A stretch of 64,000 nucleotides of DNA, from NCBI RefSeq assembly GCF_013410035.1, contig NZ_JACCBW010000004.1, positions 267,704-331,703 of the forward strand, given 5' to 3'. Each line of letters opens with the position of its first letter. Within the stretch, counting starts at the first letter, position 1. This stretch comes from Nocardioides cavernae (GTDB taxonomy: Bacteria; Actinomycetota; Actinomycetes; Propionibacteriales; Nocardioidaceae). Below, piece after piece: positions 1-8,992 of the stretch. The translations under genes were made by a program, and so were the position numbers. The notes below the pieces were generated by a model that ran no database searches, was not told the DNA's origin, and saw only the letters and a list, made by a program, of their open reading frames with translations.

Positions 1-1338
1 GATGCCGACCGGCACCTCGCCCGGGCCGCCGTTGGCGATCGCGTCGGGGTCGATGCCCGGACCCACGGAGACGGTCAGGCCCTCGCCGAGCAGCGTCTCG
101 ATGTCCTCCGGGAACGCCAGCCCGGTCTCGGTCTCGAACTGCGCCAGCTGCTCGTCGATGGTCGCGGCGTCGTCGGGGGCCAGGGTCTTGACGTAGTCGA
201 GGATGCCCTGCGCCCAGCCCTCGGAGAGGGACATGCCGAAGGCCGCGATGGTGTCCTCGGGCAGGTCGGAGACCATGTCGACACCCTCCTCGCTGCCGAA
301 GAACTTCGTCAGGTCCTTCTGGTAGTTCGACATCGCGTACTCGACCTCGACCGCCCCGTCGTTGAAGCGCACCGTCGCGGCCGCGCCGTCGAAGTCGTTG
401 ATCATCTGCTGCAGCTCGGGCGGGATCTCCTCGGTGGACGTCTCGGAGGACGGGTCCGTCATGTCACCGAAGCACTCGTCCATCTCCTCCGAGGTGGTCG
501 CGTCGGCGAGGCAGTCCTGGTCCAGGCTCATCGCGTCCGGCGAGGTCATGCCGAGCGGGTCGCCCAGCATCCCCATCCCGGCCGCGTCCTCGAGGTACTT
601 CGCGGCGGACTTGGCGACGTACATCGACATGAAGCCGTCGTCGCCGGCCTCGCCGGTCCACTCACCGAACGACGCGTCGTCGGCCAGCGTCGAGCCACCC
701 GCGGCGTCGACGACCTGCTCGGCGATGTCGGCGGTCTCGGCGACGACCATCCAGTCGCCCTCGACTGCCCAGCCGCCCGCCTCACCGTCGGTGCTGCCGC
801 CGCACGTCTCGACGAGCGTGGCCATGCCCTCCTCGGCCTTGCCCCCGTCGGTGACCTGGATGACCCCGACCGCGGTCGGCTCGTCCTCCCCGAGGTCGAC
901 GGCGGCGATCGCGGCGCGCGAGCCGAGCCACGGCTTCACGTCGTCGGCGTAGTCGAGGCCCTCGCACTCACCGGACGTCGTGACCTCCTCGAAGAGCCGC
1001 TCGCGCAGGTCGTCGTCGGTCTCGAGGTCCACCTGGTCGGTGAACGCCGGGAACTTGCGCAGCGTCTTGATCGCCTCGATCTTCTGGCCGCCGCTCGGGT
1101 CGAGGTCGACGCTGAAGTAGGCGATGGTCGAGTCGGGCAGCGCCTCGGCGGGCTGGGCGCCCGTGGCGAAGAAGCTGGTCGCGGCCCAGGCCCCACCGGC
1201 CACCACGGCGCCGCCGGCGACGATGGCGCCGAGCGCGATCAGGCGCTTCTTGTTGTCGTTGTCGGGACCGGTCGTGCCCGGGCCCGATCCGTCGAGGTAC
1301 TCGGGCCCGTCGGTCGGCCCACCCGGCGTGATGCTCAT
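1..1338 (-). CDS. DUF3352 membrane-anchored protein (3' end cut off)
   Basis: Partial gene: 446 codons are visible and the stop lies beyond the left edge. The ATG at 1338 follows a GGGGGAG ribosome site. The protein has a short Gly/Pro/Asp-rich cytoplasmic head, one transmembrane helix at about residues 33-57, and a long acidic extracytoplasmic region with repeated ALPDSTIAYFSVDLD-like and FGMSLS-like segments, as in the actinobacterial DUF3352 family. Function is unknown; an extracytoplasmic location is inferred from the single helix. It lies downstream of dnaE1 and a small membrane protein but seems to have its own promoter at 1390-1416. Confidence 0.8.
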   Translation of the reverse strand, partial: MSITPGGPTDGPEYLDGSGPGTTGPDNDNKKRLIALGAIVAGGAVVAGGAWAATSFFATGAQPAEALPDSTIAYFSVDLDPSGGQKIEAIKTLRKFPAFTDQVDLETDDDLRERLFEEVTTSGECEGLDYADDVKPWLGSRAAIAAVDLGEDEPTAVGVIQVTDGGKAEEGMATLVETCGGSTDGEAGGWAVEGDWMVVAETADIAEQVVDAAGGSTLADDASFGEWTGEAGDDGFMSMYVAKSAAKYLEDAAGMGMLGDPLGMTSPDAMSLDQDCLADATTSEEMDECFGDMTDPSSETSTEEIPPELQQMINDFDGAAATVRFNDGAVEVEYAMSNYQKDLTKFFGSEEGVDMVSDLPEDTIAAFGMSLSEGWAQGILDYVKTLAPDDAATIDEQLAQFETETGLAFPEDIETLLGEGLTVSVGPGIDPDAIANGGPGEVPVGI

Positions 1339-1389
1339 GTTCGTCCTGCTCCCCCGTTGCGCGGGACCACCCAGATGTGGTCGGCACAG

Positions 1390-1416
1390 AGCCTACCCAC
1401 GCGAGCGCCGCGTCAA
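1390..1416 (-). promoter_or_regulatory. Putative promoter of the DUF3352 gene
   Basis: On the minus strand, TTGACG (1411-1416) and TAGGCT (1390-1395) are separated by 15 nt, a little short for a sigma-70-type promoter. The predicted leader is about 45 nt and contains the ribosome site. The -10 overlaps the end of the upstream gene. Confidence 0.4.
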
Positions 1417-1974
1417 CCCCGTAGTTCCCAGCAGATAGGTCACGACCAGACCGGCCATCGCGCCGGACGGGAGCGCGACCAGTGCGGTGGAGTGCCACGC
1501 GACGCGTCCGTGGTCGGGCGCCGTGAGCCCGAGGCCGCCGTCGAGGGCCGTGTAGTCGGGCTGGCCGGCGGCCATGGCCTGCGGATCGCCCGGTCCCAGC
1601 AGGGTGCCCACGGCGTACATCGCCACGGTCGCGAGGCACGCCCCCACCAGCACCGCCAGCACCGTCGTGGTCTCGTGCCCGCGCCACACACCGGCGAGCA
1701 CGGCCAGCACGAGCCCGAGCGGGAACGCGATGACCACGAACAGGGCGATGCCCTCGAACGAGACGTCCGGACCGGCGGGCTCGAGGTACCACCGGCCGTC
1801 GTAGACCAGGCCGGCCGGCGCGTGCCAGAGCCGCTCCCACAGCGCCCCGGCGGCGGCACCGGCGACGACGAACAGCGCGAGCACCGAGGCGGCGCGGCGC
1901 AGGGGCGTACGCCCAGCGGACGGCTCCGCGTGGGTGGGGGGCGCCGGGTCGGGCGACACGTCGGCAGGCCTCAT
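1393..1974 (-). CDS. Predicted four-helix membrane protein
   Basis: A 193-residue protein not recognised with confidence; it may belong to DUF2567-like actinobacterial membrane proteins. A Pro-rich cytoplasmic head of about 28 residues is followed by four hydrophobic segments (about 30-47, 75-95, 100-125 and 165-185). An extracytoplasmic loop between the first two carries a YDGRWYLEP stretch. It begins 4 nt after the dnaE1 stop, so it is probably co-transcribed with dnaE1. No catalytic motif is visible. Confidence 0.75.
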   Translation of the reverse strand: MRPADVSPDPAPPTHAEPSAGRTPLRRAASVLALFVVAGAAAGALWERLWHAPAGLVYDGRWYLEPAGPDVSFEGIALFVVIAFPLGLVLAVLAGVWRGHETTTVLAVLVGACLATVAMYAVGTLLGPGDPQAMAAGQPDYTALDGGLGLTAPDHGRVAWHSTALVALPSGAMAGLVVTYLLGTTGLTRRSRG

Positions 1975-1978
1975 GCGC

Positions 1979-4900
1979 TCACCCGGCGAGGCAGCCGGGG
2001 CCGAGGAGCTGCTTGAGGTCCGCGAACAGCGCCGGGCTCGGGCTGACCCGCAGGTTGTCGTCGAGGCGCAGCACCTTGGTCGAGCTCCGGGTGAGCAGCC
2101 GCAGCTGGACCTCGGTCATCCCGGGGTGGGTGCCGAGCACGTCGCGCAGCTGGGCGACCACGGGTGGCGTGCAGCGCGTCGACGGCAGGCTGATGACCAC
2201 CGGCCCGGTCGGGCCCTGCGTGAGGTCGGGTGCGGTGACCTCCTGGGCGCGCAGCTCGGGCTGGTCCTTGTCACGCGAGAGCTGTCCCTTGATCCGGACG
2301 ATGTTGTCCTCCACGAGCAGGGTGGACGCCAGCGTGTAGGAGCTCGGGAACAGCAGCACGTCGATGGCACCGTCGAGGTCCTCGAGCGTGATCGTCGCCC
2401 ACGGGTCGCCGCGCTTGGTGATCTTGCGGGACACGGAGGTGATCAGCCCGCTCACGGTGATGGTGGAGTTGTGCGGCCGGTCCTCGTCGAGCAGGAGCTG
2501 GCCGATGGTGCAGTCGGTGCCCTGCGACAGCACGTGCTCGAGACCGAGCAGCGGGTGGTCGGACACGTAGAGCCCGAGCATCTCCCGCTCGTGGCCGAGC
2601 AGGGTCATCTTGTCCCAGTCGTCGATGTCGGGGATGGTCACGCTGACCCCGAAGCCCGCGTCGTCGTCGCCGTCGCCGAGTCCGGCGAAGAGCGAGTCCT
2701 GCCCGATCGCCTCGTTCTTCTTGAGGTCGACGAACTGGTCGACGGCCGTCTCGTGGACCGCGGCGAGCGCGCGCCGCTTGTGCTTCATGTCGTCGAAGGC
2801 GCCGGCCTTGATCAGCGACTCCACGACGCGCTTGTTGCACACCAGCGCCGGGACCTTCTCCATGAAGTCGTTGAAGTCGGCGTAGCGGGCCTTCTCCTCC
2901 CGCGCCGCCACGATGCCGGCGACGACGTTGTGACCGACGTTGCGCACCGCGGTGAGGCCGAAGCGGATGTCCTGGCCGACGGGCGTGAAGTTGGCGTGCG
3001 ACTCGTTGACATCGGGCGGGAGGACCTGGATCTTCATGCGACGGCACTCGTTGAGGTAGATCGCCATCTTGTCCTTGTCGTCCTTCACCGAGGTGAGGAG
3101 CGCGGCCATGTACTCGGTCGGGTAGTTGGCCTTGAGGTAGGCGGTCCAGTAGGTGATGACGCCGTAGGCCGCCGAGTGCGACTTGTTGAAGGCGTAGTCG
3201 GAGAACGGGAGCAGGATCTCCCAGAGCTTGTCGATGGCCTGCTGGGGGAAGCCGCGCTCGAGCATGCCGGCCTGGAAGCCGGCGTACTGCTTGTCGAGCT
3301 CCTGCTTCTTCTTCTTGCCCATCGCGCGGCGCAGGTTGTCGGCGGCGCCGAGGGTGAACCCGGCGAGCACCTGCGCGATCGCCATGACCTGCTCCTGGTA
3401 GACGATCAGGCCGTAGGTCTCCCCCAGCACCGGCTCGAGGGCTTCTGCGAGGGCGGGGTGGATCGGCTCGATCGCCTCGCGGCCGTTCTTGCGGCGGGCG
3501 TACTTGTTGTGTGAGTCGGCTCCCATCGGGCCGGGCCGGTAGAGGGCGCTGACCGCCGTGATGTCGGCGAAGGCGTCGGGCTGCAGGGAGCGGAGCAGCG
3601 AGCGCATGCCCGAGCCGTCGAGCTGGAAGACGCCGAGCGTGTCGCCGCGGCCCATCAGCTCGTAGGTGGCGCGGTCCTCGAAGTCGAGCTCCTCCAGGAC
3701 GACCTTCTCGCCCCGGTTGACCTCGATGTTGGCGATCGCGTCGTCGAGGATGCGGAGGTTGGACAGGCCGAGGAAGTCCATCTTGACCAGCCCGAGCGAC
3801 TCGCACATCGGGTAGTCGAACTGGGTGATCACCGCCCCGTCCTGCGGGCGGGACATGATGGGGACGATGTCGATCAGCGGCTCGCTGGACATGATCACGC
3901 CGGCGGCGTGGACGCCCCAGTTGCGGATCTGGCCCTCGAGGCCGACCGCCGTCTCGTAGATGGTGCGGACGTCGGGGTCCTGGCTGTGCAGCGCGCGGAA
4001 CTCGCCGCCGTCGTTGTAGCGCTTGTGGTCGGGGTTGAAGATGTCCTTGAGCGCGACGCCCTTGCCCATCACGTCGGCCGGGTAGGCCTTGGTGATCCGG
4101 TCGCCGATCGCGAAGCCGTGGTCGAGGACCCGGGCGGCGTCCTTGATCGCGGCCTTGGCCTTGAGCCGTCCGAAGGTGGCGATCTGGGCGACGCGCTCGG
4201 CGCCGTACTTCTGGCTGACGTAGGCGATGACCTCGCCGCGCCGGGCGTCGTCGAAGTCGATGTCGAAGTCGGGCATCGACGGGCGCTCGGGGTTGAGGAA
4301 GCGCTCGAAGAACAGGCCGTGCTCGAGGGGGCACAGGTCGGTGATGCGCAGCGCGTAGGCGGCGATCGACCCGGCTCCCGAGCCTCGACCCGGGCCGACG
4401 CGGATCCCGTGGTCCTTGGACCAGTTGATGAAGTCGGCGACCACGAGGTAGTAGCCGCAGTAGCCCTTCTGGGAGATGACCGCGAGCTCCATCTCGACGC
4501 GGTCCCGGACGTCCTGGGTCGTCTTCTCGCCGGGGTAGCGGGCCTCGATCCCGCGCCAGACCTCCTTGCGGAACCAGCTCTCCTCGGTCTCGCCGGCCGG
4601 CACGTCGGCGCGCGCCATGTAGCCGCCGGTGGACTCGGTGAACTCGACCTCGCAGCGCTCGGCGATCGCGAGGGTGTTGTCGCAGGCTTCCGGCATCCCG
4701 AACTGGTCGGCCCACAGCGCGCGCATCTCGGCCGCGGACTTGATGTAGTAGCCGCCGCCGTCGAACTTGAGGCGGTTGGTGTCGGAGAGCCGCTTGCCGG
4801 ACGCGACGCAGATGAGGGCGTCGTGCGCCGCGGCGTCCTCCGGGTTGTTGTAGTGGGAGTCGTTGGTGGCGATGGGCGCGATCCCCATCTCCCTGCCGAG

Positions 4901-5551
4901 CCGCAGCAGGTCGTCGCGGACGCGCTTCTCGATGTCGATGCCGTGGTCCATCAGCTCGAGGAACACGTTGTCGCGGCCGAAGATGTCCTGCAGCTCGCCG
5001 GCCTCGCGGACGGCCTCGTCGTACTGGCCCAGGCGCAGCCGGGTCTGGATCGCGCCGCTGGGGCAGCCGGTGCTGACGATCAGCCCCGCGCTGTGCTCGG
5101 CGAGGATCTCCTTGTCCATGCGGGGCTTGTAGAAGTAGCCCTCCATGCTGGAGCGCGACGAGAGCCGGAACAGGTTGTGCATGCCCTCGGTCGTCTCGGC
5201 CCACATCGTCATGTGGGTGTAGGCGCCGCCGCCGGCGACGTCGTTGCCGCCCTCCTCGGCCGGGTCGCCCTGTCCCCACCGCACGCGGCGTCGCTCGCCG
5301 CGCTGGGTGCCGGGCGTGATGTAGGCCTCGATGCCGATGATCGGCTTGACGCCGGCCCGCTTGGCCTTGCTGTAGAAGTCGTAGGCGCCGTGCAGGTTGC
5401 CGTGGTCGGTCATCGCGATGGCCGGCATGCCGAGCTCGCTGGTGCGCGCGAACAGGCCGTCGAGCAGCGACGCCCCGTCGAGCATGGAGTACTCGGTGTG
5501 CACGTGCAGGTGCACGAAGTTGTCCGCGGTGGTGGAGGAGCCGGCCGACAT
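1979..5551 (-). CDS. dnaE1: DNA polymerase III alpha subunit (replicative, DnaE1)
   Basis: Catalytic subunit of the chromosomal replicase, 1190 residues, normal for the family. The N-terminal PHP domain keeps the metal-site motifs HLHVH (residues 14-18) and TDHGNLHG, consistent with the proofreading PHP exonuclease described for mycobacterial DnaE1. The palm carries PDFDIDFDDARR with the catalytic aspartates. Helix-hairpin-helix and OB-fold regions follow (ITKRGDPWATITLEDLDG). The start at 5551 was chosen because GGAAG precedes it and PHP homology begins at once; an upstream ATG at 5638 would add 29 Ser/Pro-rich residues without a ribosome site. A second, error-prone copy is at 36651-40523. 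Confidence 0.97.
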   Translation of the reverse strand: MSAGSSTTADNFVHLHVHTEYSMLDGASLLDGLFARTSELGMPAIAMTDHGNLHGAYDFYSKAKRAGVKPIIGIEAYITPGTQRGERRRVRWGQGDPAEEGGNDVAGGGAYTHMTMWAETTEGMHNLFRLSSRSSMEGYFYKPRMDKEILAEHSAGLIVSTGCPSGAIQTRLRLGQYDEAVREAGELQDIFGRDNVFLELMDHGIDIEKRVRDDLLRLGREMGIAPIATNDSHYNNPEDAAAHDALICVASGKRLSDTNRLKFDGGGYYIKSAAEMRALWADQFGMPEACDNTLAIAERCEVEFTESTGGYMARADVPAGETEESWFRKEVWRGIEARYPGEKTTQDVRDRVEMELAVISQKGYCGYYLVVADFINWSKDHGIRVGPGRGSGAGSIAAYALRITDLCPLEHGLFFERFLNPERPSMPDFDIDFDDARRGEVIAYVSQKYGAERVAQIATFGRLKAKAAIKDAARVLDHGFAIGDRITKAYPADVMGKGVALKDIFNPDHKRYNDGGEFRALHSQDPDVRTIYETAVGLEGQIRNWGVHAAGVIMSSEPLIDIVPIMSRPQDGAVITQFDYPMCESLGLVKMDFLGLSNLRILDDAIANIEVNRGEKVVLEELDFEDRATYELMGRGDTLGVFQLDGSGMRSLLRSLQPDAFADITAVSALYRPGPMGADSHNKYARRKNGREAIEPIHPALAEALEPVLGETYGLIVYQEQVMAIAQVLAGFTLGAADNLRRAMGKKKKQELDKQYAGFQAGMLERGFPQQAIDKLWEILLPFSDYAFNKSHSAAYGVITYWTAYLKANYPTEYMAALLTSVKDDKDKMAIYLNECRRMKIQVLPPDVNESHANFTPVGQDIRFGLTAVRNVGHNVVAGIVAAREEKARYADFNDFMEKVPALVCNKRVVESLIKAGAFDDMKHKRRALAAVHETAVDQFVDLKKNEAIGQDSLFAGLGDGDDDAGFGVSVTIPDIDDWDKMTLLGHEREMLGLYVSDHPLLGLEHVLSQGTDCTIGQLLLDEDRPHNSTITVSGLITSVSRKITKRGDPWATITLEDLDGAIDVLLFPSSYTLASTLLVEDNIVRIKGQLSRDKDQPELRAQEVTAPDLTQGPTGPVVISLPSTRCTPPVVAQLRDVLGTHPGMTEVQLRLLTRSSTKVLRLDDNLRVSPSPALFADLKQLLGPGCLAG

Positions 5552-5673
5552 GGAGGTGACTTCCGCGCCTTTCGGGGTCGCTGTGGGTGGTCGCTGATGG
5601 GGGTCGTACGAGGGGTGCTGACTGCTCAGCGGAGCCATGCTGATCGGGACGACCAGAAGGGGGAAGAGCAGTC

Positions 5674-5679
5674 AGCCTA
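5674..5679 (-). promoter_or_regulatory. Possible -10 box upstream of dnaE1
   Basis: TAGGCT on the minus strand lies in the 202-nt gap upstream of dnaE1. No convincing -35 is seen. A start about 7 nt downstream would give a leader of roughly 115 nt to the ATG at 5551. Nothing else is recognised in this gap. Confidence 0.3.
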
Positions 5680-5753
5680 CGTCAGTGTGCCGGGCCCCAC
5701 CGACAGGACACTCGGCCCGTCCGCCCCCGCCCGCGCACCTGCCTACAGCCGCC

Positions 5754-6716
5754 TCACAGCCAGTCGACCGTGTGCCCGTGACCGTGGCTGAGGGCGACCG
5801 GGACGCCGTCGAGGGCGGTCACGAAGCGGCCCGCGGGCACGTCCAGCCCACCGGTCACGCGCGGCAGGACACGCGGGCCCTCGTTGCTGATCCAGCGGCA
5901 CCTGCCGTCGGCGACGAACCCTGTCATCAGGTCGTGGAAGCGCTCGCGGTCGGGCTGCTCGAGGTAGGCCACGACGGCGGAGTGGAACACCACCGGCGTG
6001 CCGTGGGCGGCGGCCTCGTCGCGGAGGCCGGGCAGCTCGTCGAGCAGGTCGCCCCGACGCAGGAGCGGCGGGTCGGCGCGCGCGACCTCGATGGCGGCCC
6101 GCAGCCGCGCACGGCGCTCGTCCTGCTCGGGCCACACCAGGTTCTCCAGCCATGCCATCGCGTCCGCGTCGGCGACGTCGAGCGGGTTGAGGTCGACGCC
6201 GCCGCGCCACGCCACGCGCACGTGCGTCGCAGGCACGGGCAGGGGCCCGGCGGCGAGGGCGGTGAGCACCGGCCCGCCGCTTTCCCGGAGGCTGCCGGCC
6301 GGCGGCCAGTCGTAGTCGTAGTGGTTGGGGTGCAGGCACAGCCCGGCGCTCGCCCCGACCTCGAGCAGCGCGAGCGGGCCCTCGACGAGCCCCAGCACGG
6401 GGGTGAGGGTGGCGAGCCGGCCCACCTCGTTGGTCTGGGTCGCCCGCGCCATGATCGTGGCCCGCACCGCAGCGTCGCGCTGCAGCAGCACCCGGCGCAG
6501 GCCGGCGTACGGCCCGGGTGCGGGTGCGCCGTGCCAGCGGGCCGCGGCGAGGACGAGGTTCGGCTGTCGCTTCACGGGCGGCAGCGTGGAGAGCCACGCC
6601 AGGACCTCGTCGTCCTCCGCGACGGCGAGCGCCCACTCCTCGAAGCAGGGCGAGTCGCCGGCCGCGTAGGCGGCGAAGTCGCGGTACTCCTCCACCAGGT
6701 CGTCGAAGAGGAGCAC
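5754..6716 (-). CDS. DUF2332 family protein
   Basis: A 320-residue protein matching the DUF2332 family across its length, including the GASAGLCLHPNHYDYDW stretch (residues about 118-134) and a late VVFHSAVVAYL strand. The GASAG loop and following strands resemble a Rossmann-type methyltransferase fold, but no activity has been established for the family. The GTG start at 6716 is 5 nt after the stop of the acetyltransferase fusion gene, so the two are probably one transcript with rluD and lspA. Confidence 0.85.
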   Translation of the reverse strand: MLLFDDLVEEYRDFAAYAAGDSPCFEEWALAVAEDDEVLAWLSTLPPVKRQPNLVLAAARWHGAPAPGPYAGLRRVLLQRDAAVRATIMARATQTNEVGRLATLTPVLGLVEGPLALLEVGASAGLCLHPNHYDYDWPPAGSLRESGGPVLTALAAGPLPVPATHVRVAWRGGVDLNPLDVADADAMAWLENLVWPEQDERRARLRAAIEVARADPPLLRRGDLLDELPGLRDEAAAHGTPVVFHSAVVAYLEQPDRERFHDLMTGFVADGRCRWISNEGPRVLPRVTGGLDVPAGRFVTALDGVPVALSHGHGHTVDWL

Positions 6717-6721
6717 CGCCG

Positions 6722-7435
6722 TCAGTCCGCCGCCCGCTCGCGCGCGGCGTCCAGCGACTCGGAGATGATCACGTCGACGATGCGGGCCACCCGCTCCACG
6801 CCGAGCTCCGTGGCGATCGCGGCGACACGGCGGGCGATGTCGGCCTCCCGGGCGGAGTCACGGTGGGTCGTCGGCTTCACGGCCTGCACGGCGCGCGTCA
6901 GCGCGGTGCGACGCGCGAGCACGTCGCCGAGCACCAGGTCGACGTCGTCGATCATGGACCGGAAGCAGCCCACCGGGTCGACCCCGGGGTGGACCATCCT
7001 GATGTCGGGTGCCTGCTCCTCGTTGGCCGAGCCGTCGGTCCGCTCGAGGGCGACGAACCCGCGGCGTGCGTAGAAGTCGCGCGCGGGTCGGTTGGACGCG
7101 AACACCCAGAGCCCCACGCCGTGGGGGTGCGAGGCGAGCACCCGCGCGAGCAGCGCGGTGCCGACCCCGCGACCCTGGGCGCCCGGGACGACGTAGAGGT
7201 CGTCGAGCCAGGTCGGGGTGCTCCGCGTGTAGCCGACGACCGACCCGTCGAGCTCGGCGACGCACACGTCGTGGTCGGCCAGGTCCCAGCCCGCCACCCA
7301 GGCGCGCGCCTCGTCGTCGGTGTGCACGCCCGGGGGGAACGCCTCGCCCGCGCCGGCACGCGCGGCGAGGTGCACCTCGGCGACGGCCGGGAGGTCGTCG
7401 GCCGTCGCGAGCCGCAGCGTCACGTCAGTGGGCAT
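6722..7435 (-). CDS. GNAT acetyltransferase fused to a chorismate-mutase-like (AroQ) domain
   Basis: A 237-residue two-domain protein. Residues about 5-148 form a GNAT domain with the acetyl-CoA loop [10 protein letters not shown] (83-92) and a late [13 protein letters not shown] strand-helix. Residues about 155-237 match the type II chorismate mutase helix bundle: R159 before IDDVD, R175/R176, K187, R196-E197 and an IISES helix. The position that usually holds the last catalytic Gln appears to be Ala (A231), so mutase activity is uncertain. The ATG at 7435 overlaps the end of rluD by 11 nt. The substrate of the GNAT part is unknown. Confidence 0.85.
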   Translation of the reverse strand: MPTDVTLRLATADDLPAVAEVHLAARAGAGEAFPPGVHTDDEARAWVAGWDLADHDVCVAELDGSVVGYTRSTPTWLDDLYVVPGAQGRGVGTALLARVLASHPHGVGLWVFASNRPARDFYARRGFVALERTDGSANEEQAPDIRMVHPGVDPVGCFRSMIDDVDLVLGDVLARRTALTRAVQAVKPTTHRDSAREADIARRVAAIATELGVERVARIVDVIISESLDAARERAAD

Positions 7436-8363
7436 CGCGGATGACCTCGAGCGCGTGCGCGAGGTCGTCGGGATAGGTGGACTCGTAGGTGACGTACGCA
7501 CCGGTCTCGGGGTGCTCGAAGCCCAGGCGCATCGCGTGCAGCCACTGGCGCTGGAGCCCGACCCGCTTCGCGAGGGTGGGGTCCGCGCCGTAGGTGAGGT
7601 CGCCGACGCAGGGGTGCTTCAGCGCGCTCATGTGGACGCGGATCTGGTGCGTGCGCCCGGTCTCGAGGTGGACCTCGAGCAGGCTGGCGAACCGGTGCGC
7701 CTCGAGCGTCTCGTAGTGGGTGACGCTGTGGCGGCCGTCGGCCATGACCGCGAACTTGTAGTCGTGGTTGGGGTGGCGCCCGATCGGCGCGTCGACGGTG
7801 CCCGCGAGCGGGTCGGGGTGGCCCTGGACCAGCGCGTGGTAGGTCTTGTCGACGGTGCGGTTGCGGAAGGCGTTCTTGAGCACCGAGTAGGCGCGCTCGG
7901 ACTTGCAGATGACCATCACGCCGCTGGTGCCGACGTCGAGGCGCTGCACGATCCCCTGCCGCTCGCTCGCCCCGCTCGTGGAGATCCGGAAGCCGGCTCC
8001 CGCGAGGTGGCCGACGACTGTCGGACCGCTCCAGCCGGGTGAGGGGTGCACGGCGACCCCGACGGGCTTGTCGATCACCACGATGGCGTCGTCGTCGTGG
8101 ATGATCCGGATCCCCTCGACGATCTCCGGGACGACCTCGAGCGGGTCGGTCTCGGCGGGGATCGTGACGTCGAGCATCGCGCCGGCGTCGACCCGGTCGC
8201 TCTTGCCGACGGCCGAGCCGTCGACCTGCACGAGACCCTGCGAGATCAGGTCGGCCGCCTTGGTCCGCGAGAATCCGAACATGCGCGCCATCGCGGCGTC
8301 GACCCGCTCGCCGGCGAGGCCGTCGGGCACGAAGACCGTCCGCTGCTCGGCGTTGGCCGTCAA
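7425..8363 (-). CDS. rluD: RluD-family 23S rRNA pseudouridine synthase
   Basis: Converts uridines to pseudouridine in 23S rRNA; the family is known for U1911/1915/1917 in helix 69. The protein has 312 residues. An S4 RNA-binding domain spans about 15-75 ([16 protein letters not shown]). The catalytic domain has the RLDVGTSG motif with nucleophile D143, then [10 protein letters not shown] and [11 protein letters not shown]. Start choice: a TTG at 8363 overlaps the lspA stop as TTGA, and S4 homology begins right after it. The lspA-rluD order is usual in Actinobacteria. Confidence 0.95.
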   Translation of the reverse strand: MTANAEQRTVFVPDGLAGERVDAAMARMFGFSRTKAADLISQGLVQVDGSAVGKSDRVDAGAMLDVTIPAETDPLEVVPEIVEGIRIIHDDDAIVVIDKPVGVAVHPSPGWSGPTVVGHLAGAGFRISTSGASERQGIVQRLDVGTSGVMVICKSERAYSVLKNAFRNRTVDKTYHALVQGHPDPLAGTVDAPIGRHPNHDYKFAVMADGRHSVTHYETLEAHRFASLLEVHLETGRTHQIRVHMSALKHPCVGDLTYGADPTLAKRVGLQRQWLHAMRLGFEHPETGAYVTYESTYPDDLAHALEVIRDAH

Positions 8364-8992
8364 GCGGGGGCCCCGGGCTCGTCCTCGGACCGCGCGCGCC
8401 GGTCGTGGTCCTGGCCGTGGTCCTGGTCGTTGTCGTGGCCCTGGTCCCGGTCGGACTCCCGGCTGCCGTCGAGCGCGATCCCACGGAAGGTCTGGATGAT
8501 GATGAGGCCCGCGGCGACGTTGATGCAGACGTCCGCGACGTTGAAGACCGGCCAGTTGGGCAGCATGAGGAAGTCGACGACGTGGCCGTGGAACGGCTCC
8601 GGCTGCCGCACGATGCGGTCCGTCAGGTTGCCGCTCACCCCGCCGAGCAGGATGCCGAGCGCCAGCGCCCAGCCGGTGCTCCGCAACCGGCGGCTGAGCC
8701 ACAGCACCACGACGACGGCCACCATCGCCAGGCACGTGAAGACGATCGTGAAGTCCGTGCCGGTGCTGAAGGCTGCGCCGGGGTTGAAGGTCAGGTGGAA
8801 GGTCAGCCAGGCATCGAGGACGGGGATGTCACCGTCGGCCAGCGCGGACAGCGCCCACTGCTTCGTGCCGAGGTCGAGGGCGTACGCCACCAGTGCGACG
8901 AGTGCGAAGACGAGCCGTGCGTCGACGCGCCGGCGGGCCGGGACGTCGGCCTGGTCGCTGGGGTTCAGCGACGCTCCTCGCGCTGCTTGCAT
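8360..8992 (-). CDS. lspA: Lipoprotein signal peptidase II
   Basis: Membrane aspartyl protease that removes signal peptides from prolipoproteins. It has 210 residues with four helices (about 27-43, 75-97, 107-123 and 148-168). The catalytic aspartates are D125 in [10 protein letters not shown] and D154 in FNVADV. Unusual: after residue 176 there is a tail of about 35 residues dominated by Asp, His, Gln and Arg, encoded by imperfect short repeats at about 8399-8452. The ATG at 8992 (GTG at 9001 is an alternative) lies inside the 3' end of the TraR/DksA gene. Confidence 0.95.
   Translation of the reverse strand: MQAARGASLNPSDQADVPARRRVDARLVFALVALVAYALDLGTKQWALSALADGDIPVLDAWLTFHLTFNPGAAFSTGTDFTIVFTCLAMVAVVVVLWLSRRLRSTGWALALGILLGGVSGNLTDRIVRQPEPFHGHVVDFLMLPNWPVFNVADVCINVAAGLIIIQTFRGIALDGSRESDRDQGHDNDQDHGQDHDRRARSEDEPGAPA

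Noticed and set aside
2271..5791. Very long open frames on both strands inside dnaE1
   Set aside because: They are Arg/Ala/Pro- or Val/Leu/Asp-rich with no family resemblance, as expected for out-of-frame reading of a high-GC gene; dnaE1 accounts for the region.
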